Below, in pieces: positions 31,999-42,000 of a stretch of DNA of 64,000 nucleotides (position 1 is the first letter of the stretch; each line of letters begins with the position of its first letter). The stretch lies in assembly GCA_964017045.1 (NCBI GenBank), contig OZ024807.1:6634481-6698480 (forward strand), read 5' to 3'. The DNA comes from Omphiscola glabra (Eukaryota; Mollusca; Gastropoda; Lymnaeidae). A program made the position numbers and the translations under genes. The notes beneath the pieces are model-generated. The model did not search any database, was not told the origin of the DNA, and saw only the letters and a program-made list of their open reading frames with translations.

Positions 31999-33268
31999 GT
32001 ATCATAGAATGGGATTTATATCTCGTAGCCTGGGATTTATATCCCACACACTGGGATTTATATCCCATACACTGGGATTTATATCCCATACACTGGGATT
32101 TATATCACATACACTGGGATTTATATCCCATACACTCGGATTTATATCCCATACACTGAGATTTATATCCCATACACTGGGATGTATATCACATACACTG
32201 GGATTTATATATACACTGATATTTATATATCATACACTGGGATTTATATCCCATACACTGGGATTTATATCCCATACACTGGGATTTATATCCCATACAT
32301 TGAGATTTATATCACATACACGGAGATTTATATCTTACACACTGGGATTTATATCCCATACACTGGGATTTATATCTCATACACTGAAATTTATATCTCA
32401 TACACTGGGATTTATATTCCATACACTGGGATTTATATCCCATACACTGGGATTTATCTCACATACACTTATATTTATATCTCACACACTGGGATTTATA
32501 TCTTATACACTGGGATTTATATCTCGTGGCTGGGATTTATATCTTATACACTGGGATTTATATCCCATACACTGGGATTTATATTTCATACACTGGGATT
32601 TATATCACATACACTGAGATGTATATCTCACACATTGGGATTTATATCCCATACACTGGAATTTATATATCATACACTGGGATTTATATCTCATACACTG
32701 GGATTTATATCCCATACACTGAGATTTATATCCCATACACTGGGATGTATATCACATACACTGGGATTTATATATACACTGAGATTTATATCTCATACAT
32801 GGGATTTATATCACACACAAACTGGGATTTATATCATATACACTGAGATTTATATCCCATACACTGAGATTTATATCATATACACTGAGATTTATATCTC
32901 ACACACTGAGATTTATATCCCAAACACTGGGATTTATATCTCATACACTGTATTTTATATATCATACACTGGGATTTATATCTTATACACTGGGATTTAT
33001 ATCTCGTGGCTGGGATTTATATCTCATACACTGGGATTTATATCCCATACACTGGGATTTATATCCCATACACTGGGATTTATATCACATACAGTGAGAT
33101 TTATATCTCACACACTGGGATTTATATCCCATACACTAGGATTTATATATCATACACTGGGATTTATATCTCATACACTGGGATTTGTATCCCATACACT
33201 GGGATTTATATCACATACACTGAGATTTATATCTCCCACATTGGGATTTATATCCCATACACTGGGTA
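31999..33268. repeat. Large minisatellite, 21-bp unit, about 60 copies
   Basis: The basic unit is GGGATTTATATCCCATACAC plus T. A distinctive junction, CTCGTGGCTGGGATTTATAT, occurs at 32523 and 33003 (480 bp apart) and in a diverged form at 32022, so large blocks have been duplicated. Indels shift the frame, so plus-strand open frames of 206 and 389 codons overlap in different phases; they are repeat artefacts. Confidence 0.98.
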
Positions 33269-33313
33269 ATATTCCCCCACAGTTAAAAACTTTCGCTACG
33301 TCATACGTTATAC

Positions 33314-33508
33314 CAGTGGTTCTCAACCTTCCTAATCTCGTGACCCTTTAATGCAGTTCCTCATGTTGTGGCGACCCCAAGCACAAAATTGTATTCGTTG
33401 CTGCTTCATAACTGTAGAGTATGTGTTTTCCGGTGATCTTAGGCGATTCCTGTGAAGGGGGTCGTTCGACCCCCAAAGGGGTCGAGACCCACAGGCTGAG
33501 AACTGCTG
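33314..33508 (-). mobile_element. SPIN-like non-autonomous hAT element, 195 bp
   Basis: Starts CAGTGGTTCTCAACCTTCC and ends CAGGCTGAGAACTGCTG. On the minus strand it contains GGGTCTCGACCCCTTTGGGG, GTCGAACGACC, CTAAGATCACCGGAAAACAC, CAGTTATGAAGCAGCAACGA and GGGGTCGCCACAACATGAGG. The flanking 8-mers CGTTATAC (33306-33313) and CGCTATAC (33509-33516) match at 7 of 8 positions. No coding capacity. The order and wording match the SPIN family of hAT transposons as I know it. Confidence 0.9.
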
Positions 33509-33516
33509 CGCTATAC

Positions 33517-34447
33517 TCAAGCAATCCGGAAATGACATCCTTCAAAGCGTCTCGTAATTAAAAATTTATTTCACAACTGTAGGGAAGACTTGATAAGGGA
33601 CAATATTTTACTTGATCATATCTTCCACATCACAAAAAAATTAATATTTATAATATATAATATTTATAATAATACAAATGATAATAAAAATCAATTGTGA
33701 CGTCATGGTGAGGAGTCTAAATCGTATCGATGTACTTTAATATATATCGACTCCGCATTTTTTCTGGGCTGTAATCGATTCTTGAGACGTTTGGCTGATG
33801 GGAATTCTCAAAAAGGTTTTTTTCCGATAGATTTACGGCCTGTTGTTGAGACTTGTGTTAAGTATAACGCTGTGAGGGCGCCCTGACCGAACTGGACATC
33901 ACCCCACCGCCCGGGGCTAGGTAAACAAAATAAATATTCTGCGGAAAGGTGGGGGGTGTAGGTTGTGGTTGCGGAGTTAGAGGGTTTGGGAGTGATTGTG
34001 GATGTAGCACCTTCAGATGGACATCCACTGGTGCCTACTAGGTGAAATGTGATCATAATAGGAAACGTGGTTTTGGTCAGGTTAGTTAGAGGGAGATGCA
34101 TGGTAAAACTCTGGGGGGGAAAGGACGCAACAAAAAAAATTAATGTATTGGCAAGAAGCCTCCTTCAGCGAACAGACATATGTAAAAACAATAAAAGAAA
34201 AAGAAGAAGAAACAGTTAGCTGTAACGTAGTGTCCGAGAGGACAGCGGGAGGAATGTGATAGAACATCAGAAATGTTATAGGATGACCAGAGGACTGCAG
34301 GATCGACAGTGTTTCATTGGAAGGTTTTGGAGGGGAGGGCGGGGGATGAGCAGATCGTAAAACAAAGTACAGTGCAAGCTGAGGAGAGTGAAGCCGCGTT
34401 CGAGTGTCTATTAATGCGTGAGTTTAAGTGTGTATAACTCCTCGCCC
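33517..34447. other. Unique sequence
   Basis: AT-rich to 33800, then G-rich around 33940-34020 and 34310-34350. No gene or element was recognised. Confidence 0.4.
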
Positions 34448-34694
34448 AAGCTCGTGGTAGTTTCAAAGTGTCGTGAAGGTGTCCGTGTAGAGTTGTCACA
34501 CCCATTAATAATCGTGCTTGTGGTCACTTTCAGAGCCGGGTGTCCGTGTAGAATTGCCACACCCATTAATAATCGTGCTTGTGGTCACTTTCAGAGCCGG
34601 GTGTCCGTGTAGAATTGCCACACCCATTAATAAACGTGCTTGTGGTCAGTTTCAGAGTCGGGTGTCCGTGTAGAATTGTCACACCCATTAATGA
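34448..34694. repeat. Tandem repeat, 61-bp unit, about 3.5 copies
   Basis: GTCCGTGTAGA anchors at 34481, 34542, 34603 and 34664 are exactly 61 bp apart. Units contain CACACCCATTAATAATCGTG and GTGGTCACTTTCAGAGCCGG. Confidence 0.95.
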
Positions 34695-36124
34695 GGAAAC
34701 TAACACTCGGTTAAAAAATAATATTTTAAAAAATAACTGTCCTTGTTATAAGCATTGTTTAAAAAATGAAGCATACATGTATACTCACACAATATTTCAT
34801 CAAAAAAAAAAAAGAAGATAGTGTTTGACGTTTACCTGTGTGTGAAGAACTAGAGAAGGGGCGTAGAGGTAATAATGAGGTAAGACTCATTAGGAGAGAG
34901 CGTAACGAAACCATATTTTTTTAAATTTTATATCGCTTATAACTTTAGTTTTGCACCTGACCCGCTTTTTTATACAGCGTTCATAGATACACAACTACTT
35001 TATTATCCATTTGGAAGAAGTACTTAAGACAAAATGTTGTAAAAAATGTCTTCCTCAAACGTCTGGTGTTTATAGTCTTCCTTAATCCCTGGCTACGTCG
35101 GCCGATGGTTGCCATCGTGTTTACTTTGTGGCTCAATATCCTGTGCATACAATTGGATCATTTGCATGGCAATGAGGGGCTAACCCAGGTCGTTCATGAT
35201 TACATATATATTTTCCCTCCTCCCCCCCACCCACCAACCACCACTGCGGTCCATGCACATAGAAGGGGGCGATAACAACCTCTAACTGTTGGTGGTCATG
35301 CGGTGGTTCTCATTTTCCGGTTGATGCGTGGGCACTACAGCGGTTCACTTTGGGCAAGTGGTCGGAACACACCGTGATTGTAAAGGACTAGATCACGCCG
35401 CGGCGGCGGAAGGTGACAAGAAAAGCCAACGGAGTTCTAAAACTAGCCGACCGGCTTAGCGAATAGAGGAAGAGATCGACTGAGAAGACGGAAATCGCGT
35501 GAGAGAGAACGAAAGATATGGGCAGAAAAAGAGTGCAAGAAAGTCAGAGAGAGACAGAGAGAGAGAGAGAGAAAGTCAAAGAGATAGAGAGAGAGGAAGG
35601 GTAAGCGGGTGAGAAAGGGAGGAAAGAGAGAGGGGAGAGAAAGGGGGAAGCAGGGGAGAGAGACAGGGATGGGAGAGAGAGAGCGAGAGACAGAGAAACG
35701 AGGCAACACGTTATGTGTAACCAATGTTCTGAGCACTGCCTTTTGCGTGGCAGAATAGAGACCGACCTTTTTTTTTTTTTTTTTTTTTGTCGTTCTAATT
35801 AACTAGGATGTTATAATAAGAATTCTATTACCTTCGGCACGGGGGATTTAATACAAAACACACACACACACACACACAAAAACAACACACACACACACAA
35901 ACCCCTGAGTTATGGGAGAAGAGGAACAAAAGGCGATAATAGGGGTTTCGAGCACGGTCAAGCAAAGAGATAATATTCACATGTCTGTCTCCTGTCATTT
36001 TAAACAAAAGCTGAACAAATTTATCCTATGTGTAGAGATTAAAAACCGCCAGGTTTCCAGTTTCTGATGTTAGTTATTAGGTTAAGGTTTTAGACGTAAG
36101 ATGAAGTACATCATCAGCGCAAAG
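34695..36124. other. Unique sequence with purine tract and CA microsatellite
   Basis: 35455-35700 is a GA-rich purine tract on the plus strand. T22-type run near 35768. (CA)n at about 35858-35902. No gene was recognised. Confidence 0.45.
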
Positions 36125-36311
36125 GATGTTTATGGAAGAGGGGGGGGGGCAGAGGGGGCGGTGGGGGGGGGGTCCGCCCGGGCGACACTTTTTCTCTTTA
36201 TTTGGAGGGGCGGAATTTTCGGCCGACTGCACAGGTTTTTTTAATTTCGTGGAAGGGGGTGGCAAAAATCTTTGCCCAACCCTGCTTGCACTAACACTAG
36301 CTACTACATTG
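36125..36311 (+). mobile_element. MITE of the GTCCGCCC / CAGNGGCGT group
   Basis: Contains GGTCCGCCCGGGCGACACTT, AGGGGCGGAATTTTCGG and GTGGCAAAAATC, and ends CTAGCTACTACATTG, which matches the inverted CAGTGGCGTAGC end with changes. Closely parallel blocks occur at 53100-53268 and 63205-63265. The left end is obscured by G-runs. Confidence 0.5.
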
Positions 36312-36344
36312 GTTTAATGTTATGTGAACGAGATAAACGGTTTA

Positions 36345-36880
36345 TCAATCCCTGCCAAACAGTGTGTCAGTTCCTGCCGAAAAGTGTATCTATTCCTGCC
36401 AGTGTACCAATCCATTCCCAGGAGCGTATCAACCACTCACCAAAAGCGCATTCCTACCAACAATTTGTACACAAATCTTCCCAACCTTCGCATAATCCTG
36501 CACACCATTGTACCAATAATTATTTCCACACCATTGTACATATTCGTTACCACTATTGCACCAATGTCAGGCCCAACACTGTAATGATGCCTGGATCTCT
36601 TGTATGTATTGCTGCACAGCGGTTTAAAGCTTCCTACTAATTTGTGACCACCGCTGTACCATTACCTGGCCACCATTGTACCAATTTCCCTGGCCACCAT
36701 TGTACAAATCCCTGATCATTATTGTAATAATCCCTTATCACCATTGTACCAATCCCTGATCACCATTGTACCAATCCCTGATCACCATTGTGGCAATACA
36801 TGACAACCATTGTACCAATCCCTGATCACAATTGTACCAGTCCCTGATCACCATTGTACCAATCCTTGACCACCATTGTG
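36345..36880. repeat. Degenerate 22-bp repeat (ACCATTGTACCAATCCCTGATC)
   Basis: Clear 22-bp units at 36640-36880 sharing CACCATTGTACCAATCCCTG. Looser relatives (CCTGCCAAACAGTG, ACACCATTGTACCAAT) extend back to about 36345. Confidence 0.9.
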
Positions 36881-36962
36881 CCGAATAGCATTAAGCCTAA
36901 TGGTACCCGGGTGCGAATGGCGGCGCTGCGTGTCCGGGTCCATTCTGACTAATGCTATTCGG
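36881..36962. other. 82-bp hairpin with perfect 13-bp terminal stem
   Basis: CCGAATAGCATTA at 36881 is the exact reverse complement of TAATGCTATTCGG at 36950-36962. Pairing continues with few mismatches (AATGGTACCCGG against CCGGGTCCATT), giving a ~30-bp imperfect stem and a ~23-base GC-rich loop around CGGCGCTGC. It could be a tiny foldback transposon or a pre-miRNA-like hairpin. The flanks give no convincing target duplication. Confidence 0.75.
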
Positions 36963-37594
36963 ATGTCATTTGTAGTAGTTTATTTTAGTTAAAATGAAGA
37001 ATTAAGCTTACAAACGTATAGTACATTCAAATATTATCTTTCATTTGATACCTCATTTGGTCTTACAAACCCAACAATAATATTTTAAAACGTTTTTTAA
37101 TCCCAACCTCTCAATTCTGGTACCCGTGTACCTATAGAAGTATAAGAAATATAGACCTCCCAACGATTCGCTAAAAGCGCGAGAGAGAGAGAGAGAGTGT
37201 GATAGTACTGCGTTTGATGGACAGTCAAAACTCGCGGAGTCCTAAGGCGATGTTTATAAGATCGATAATTTGAAACCATTAAGACATCCTAGGCCACCGG
37301 GACAGTATCTTAAGGGAGCTGGACTTAAACTCAAATCAAGGGTTAGGACAAGGAATATATGCTTTCAAACATTAATATTCTTTGCTATTTCGTATATATA
37401 TATATATATATATATATATTAGGTATTTTTGTACTTGACATTAAGTATAAAGAATGTTTATATTCGTAAATGACTAAATATTATGAACTATACATGATGT
37501 TAGTGTGGCGGCCCCTCTATAAGTTAATACTTGGTCGTCTGATGTCTAGCCGTGACACATAAGACACAAAGACTCGCACGAGAAATTCGAAAGA

Positions 37595-37597
<3 letters not shown>
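36963..37597. other. AT-rich unique sequence
   Basis: Short (GA)n at 37177-37198 and (TA)n at about 37394-37420. No gene was recognised. Confidence 0.4.

Positions 37598-37662
<65 letters not shown>
37598..37662. repeat. (TA)n microsatellite, about 32 units
   Basis: Uninterrupted TA dinucleotides over about 65 bp. Confidence 0.97.
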
Positions 37663-37668
<6 letters not shown>

Positions 37669-37815
37669 AAGTGTAATTTAGTTCTAACGTAAAACGTGAA
37701 ACTTTCGTTTAACTCAATAACACTGGCTCAGCGGATGTGTTTCTGAAAAACTCAGCTGTTGCCAGAAACAGGTATGAGGATAAACAGTATATCGTCGTCG
37801 AGTTTGTTTTTCCAG

Positions 37816-37880
37816 CGTTTCAACCAGCGAGTATCTGTTGTGGCTTAAGGCAGAAACACAATACAGGGAATGTGTCGTCG
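37816..37880 (+). CDS. Weak candidate second exon (65 bp)
   Basis: Preceded by a strong acceptor (TTTGTTTTTCCAG, ending 37815) and followed by the donor GTGAGA at 37881. Joined to the phase-1 exon at 1858-1909, the exon starts with the two bases CG, giving Ala at the junction, then FQPASICCGLRQKHNTGNVS and a final Ser, and leaves a phase-0 end. The junction VIA|FQ would satisfy the -3/-1 rule for signal-peptide cleavage. Against it: an alternative frame is open here for 76 codons (37838-38050), a 65-bp exon with such signals arises by chance, and the intron would be about 36 kb. No domain is recognisable. Confidence 0.15.
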
Positions 37881-38736
37881 GTGAGATGATCGATACTTGG
37901 GGGGAAAACCGCTACGCGCACATCTTCACGCTGCCACCGGTGCCACAATGTATGGCTGACCTTTCTCTCTGCTCGCTGACCACAACCCGTCCAGGTTCAC
38001 TGACCTTTGAACACACCATCGCCGGCCCGGATGCCCGAAAGGTGGACTGACCACCAGTAACGTCATTCTGCGGTTAGTACTCACGGAGACTCGGGGCGAC
38101 ACTTTTTGATTCTTTGACCATTCAACACACTTATTCTGAAACTGGACATAACCGACTCAATGTCCAGTGGCGTATTGAAAGTTGGAATAAAGGGACATGT
38201 TTCCTCCTTACTTCTGTATAATTAATAAAATATTATGTGTAGCAACATTTTGAAAAAATGTCTGTGCATACAACATACAACATTGTATCACTGACGCCAA
38301 CCCCGCCCCCTGCCCGCCCCCCCGGGTCCCCGCACTGACCAAGCTTTTTGCAAACACAAGCTCATATCTTTTGTATATCCTTTATAACCGTCCCCCCACC
38401 CAAACCACCTCTACTCAAGCAACCACCCTATCACCGTCTCAACCACAAGCCAACCTCTACTCAAATAGCTTGTCTATCCGTCTCAGCCAAGTACCTACCT
38501 CTACTCCAACAACCATATTATATCAACATGGTTTATCTAATGTGGAAAACAAGTTCCCTCATAGAACGTTTCTTGACGATGCCTCCGTTATTTGGAATGA
38601 AGGTTATACACGATAAACAAATATTCAAAAGCTTTATTTCGTAAGACGAGTCTAAACGCCGTAGAAGTAGAAGGTAATTGTCTTATCATTTCTTAACATT
38701 CATTACGCAAAGAATATCTGCGTATAAGAGCAGTAA
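37881..38736. other. Unique sequence, GC-richer to 38060
   Basis: 37881-38060 is GC-richer than its surroundings and open in one plus frame (from 37838 to 38050), peptide unrecognised. A CAGTGGCGTATTG motif at 38164 resembles a MITE end without a clear partner. Confidence 0.4.
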
Positions 38737-39068
38737 GACATTCTATGAAGCCAAAGAAAGTCTGCGCAGAAAGGTAATATGACACTCTATGAAGCCAAAG
38801 AAAGTCTGCGCAGAAAGGTAATGTGCCACTCTATGAAGCCAAAGAAAGTCTGCGCTGAAAGGTAATGTGACACTCTATGAAGCCAAAGAAAGTCTGCGCA
38901 GAAAGGTAATGTGACACTCTATGAAGCCAAAGAAAGTCTGCGCAGAAAGGTAATGTGACACTCTATAAAATCAAAGAAAGTCTGCGCAGAAAGGTAATAT
39001 GCCACTCTATGAGGCCAAAGAAAGTCTGCTGTGCAGAACAGTAGTTAGATATTCTATGAAGCCAAAGA
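38737..39068. repeat. Minisatellite, 44-bp unit, about 7.5 copies
   Basis: CACTCTATGAAGCC anchors recur every 44 bp (38783, 38827, 38871 and on). Units contain AAAGAAAGTCTGCGCAGAAA. The end copies are shortened or carry insertions. Confidence 0.97.
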
Positions 39069-39232
39069 AGTCCAATTTGTGTTCCTATTTTAAAAATGCA
39101 TTGATATTTCCTATGAACTGCAAGACGTAGACGTAGGAAGTCGTAGGACGTGAAGATTATTCAAAACGTTTGAAAACACATAGTATAAGTGAAACTCCGT
39201 GAAATAAATTCCGAAAGAGAGATCAACAACAG

Positions 39233-39537
39233 ATAAATGTAACAGACAAATGTAACAGACAAATGTAACAGACAAATGTAACAGACAAATGTAACAGACA
39301 AATGTCACAGACAAATGTAACAGACAAATGTCACAGACAAATGTCACAGACAAATGTCACAGACAAATGTAACAGACAAATGTAACAGACAAATGTCACA
39401 GACAAATGTCACAGACAAATGTCACAGACAAATGTCACAGACAAATGTCACAGACAAATGTCACAGACAAATGTCACAGACAAATGTCACAGACAAATGT
39501 CACAGACAAATGTCACAGACAAATGTCACAGACAAAA
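39233..39537. repeat. Minisatellite, 13-bp unit (AACAGACAAATGT), about 23 copies
   Basis: Two variants, AACAGACAAATGT and CACAGACAAATGT. The first dominates at the 5' end and the second forms a homogeneous 3' block. Confidence 0.98.
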
Positions 39538-39654
39538 GTCATCACCTAATATATGTTGTCTGATTTTTGTGTGTTTCATATTTAATTATGTATTTTTTTT
39601 AATTTAAAAAAGGTATTTTAAAAAAAAAATATTTTTGTTTTTTGTTTGGATTCC

Positions 39655-39875
39655 CGACAAACACAAGATGTCTCTAACATTTACCGACAAACAGAAGACG
39701 CACTATAACATTTCTCACAAGCAAAACATGTCTCTAACATTTTCCGACTAACACAAGACTTCTCTAATATTTCCCGACACTTACAAGACACCCACAAGAC
39801 GTACTCTAACATTTCTGACAGACACAAGACGTACTCTAACATTTCTGACAGACACAAGACGTACTCTAACATTTC
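39655..39875. repeat. Minisatellite, 30-bp unit, about 7 copies
   Basis: Units share GACAGACACAAGACGTACTC then TAACATTTCC. The last three copies are nearly identical and the first four are diverged. Confidence 0.93.
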
Positions 39876-41689
39876 CGATCACAAAAAAAGTGAATCTAAG
39901 TATAGCCTTTTAGGTAGCCAATTTGTAGTCGTAGCTTGTTGCCATTCAATTGGGAGTCAATTTATCTAGATAGAGAACAACGCATATTCTCGTCTGCCGT
40001 GGATGGCAAGATCAACAGAGGTTAATTTGCCGAGGGTTAATCAAATACACACACATCCGGCCTCCGCGCTGAATGTTGGGAACACGGGCTAACGGTTCGT
40101 CTCGTTGGCGTAACTCTTGAGTTTTTATTTTTTTAGATTGCGATCTCAAGTTATGTTATTATTATATTTTTTTTTTACAATCAGAGGCGTGGACAGTTAT
40201 AATTGTACTTGTTTTTTCGCTAAAACTCTTATATATATATCGGGGGGGGGGGGGAGCGTAGCTTTAAAGGTATACGAATCTGCCTTCGGTAGCTAAATGC
40301 GTGGCTTAAAGTTCAAGAACATACATCGAGAAGGTGAATCTTCACACATATAATGTATACAGAAATGAAATCCAGTTTATTAGAACATAATCGATTATTG
40401 ATTCTAAGTGCACGTACAAACAGACATAAGTCTAAGATAAATCATATGGTGTTTCATATACCACGCTGTTAAGCTTGCATTGGTGAATAGATTGACATCA
40501 TAATTACATGCCGAGGCAGTCATCAAGGAGAGAGCCAGGTCTTAGTCAGCATACAAACTGCACGTCACTGTGCTGGGTAGACACGGGCTATTACCCCCAG
40601 TGGTGAAAATAATTGCTATCAATCACCTGGCGTCGACTAATTATTGTCTGGGGGAAGGAGCGGTTTTTGGCTGAAATACGTGAAAATTTCACGACTCCCA
40701 ATTAAAGACTCCTGGATTGTGCATCCACTTGGGATCGATTCCTTTTGGTGGATAGAAAACCGGTAACGACGCGCCTTTCAAGATAGTTGGATATTGAATC
40801 CAGAATCGGATATATATATATGGCATAGATCACTTTCAGGAAGTGTCGGCGAGCTGGAAATAATAAATGGTCATAACGGGTCACGGGAAATGTCATCACG
40901 CTATTTTTAGCCGATGTCTGACATCCACAACCCTTTTTCCAAATAGTTACAAATGGCTCACGCATTTTAGACACCCTCGTCACACATCGTCCTACATACC
41001 CTCCCCCCTTTTTTCCCCTCCCCTTTATCGCGCCCCCTCCCCCGCGCCCCCACACACACAAAGACATGAGCTATTTGGTGTTTGTATGGGCCCTCACACT
41101 AAATGACTTAAGTTTTTTAAATTTTTTTTTGGAAGATGCCTCTAATAATGTCCCTGCATTAACAACGGCCCTTTAATAATGTGGCCATAATTATTTCCCC
41201 TCCCCCCCCCCTTCTCTGATTATGTGACTCTGTTGATGGCCCCTGTGAAACGAAAGACTGTCTTGAAAACAAAAGCCCAGCGCGCCACTGACCGTCTCTG
41301 ATCAATCGTTGTGTTTATTGTGAGAGTCCAACACTCTGACCGACCCAACAATGGCAAAGGTCATCCCGATCCGAAAAAACAGGCTTTGCTTTATGACGTT
41401 TTGCGACAGGAGAAAAAAAAACAATTTCAGATAAGAATTTTTTTTTTAAAATCCTTGGAGCCCCCAGGTCAGATTCGCCAAAAACATAGACGCCCCAGGT
41501 CACATTCGCAAATTATCTGGAAAGAAAATGAAAAGATATTACCCTCGGTGTTTTATTCGCTCATTGAGTTCTGCTCTCGAGTAATCTCGAATAGAGGGAT
41601 TTTTTATTGATATAGTTTTTTTAATAATGACGAGAAAATATCTAACGAACGAGTTGGTGGAAAGAAAATAGCACACGAATGCCGGTGGC
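39876..41689. other. Unique sequence; possible regulatory blocks
   Basis: 39890-40120 and 40540-40760 are non-repetitive with several ATTA/CAATTA sites. G-run near 40240, C-runs near 41000-41050 and 41200. No exon, RNA gene or element end was recognised. Confidence 0.4.
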
Positions 41690-42000
41690 GAGTACGTGAA
41701 TTCTGATCTCTTTTCTGGTACAGCACGTGACTGCTGGTGGCTTCTTGTTTCACGGCGCGTGGATTCACAAACTTGTTCTTGTTCATCACGCTCACGTGAC
41801 TGCTGGTGGCTTCTTGTATCACAGCACGTGAATCCCGGCTGCTTTTCTAGTAAATCACCTGATCGCTGGTGGCTATACTTGTGTCACTGTGCGTAAATTC
41901 CGGTAACTTTTCTGGCACATTACGTGATTGCTGGTGGCGTCTTGTGTGGATTCTTGTAGCTCTTCCATCACAGCACGATAATTGATGGTGGCTTCTTGTT
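41690..42000. repeat. Degenerate ~70-bp repeat around CACGTGACTGCTGGTGGC
   Basis: CGTGACTGCTGGTGGCTTCT occurs at about 41727 and 41797, with diverged relatives near 41860, 41920 and 41978. Units contain E-box-like CACGTG cores. Confidence 0.8.

Noticed and set aside
32182..33351. 389-codon plus-strand open frame
   Set aside because: Produced by the 21-bp satellite, whose unit is divisible by three. The peptide is a monotonous GIYIPYT/GFISHTL repeat and overlaps another open phase.
38164..38300. MITE starting CAGTGGCGTATTG
   Set aside because: A left-end-like motif only; the possible right end (ATCACTGACGCC) is too weak.
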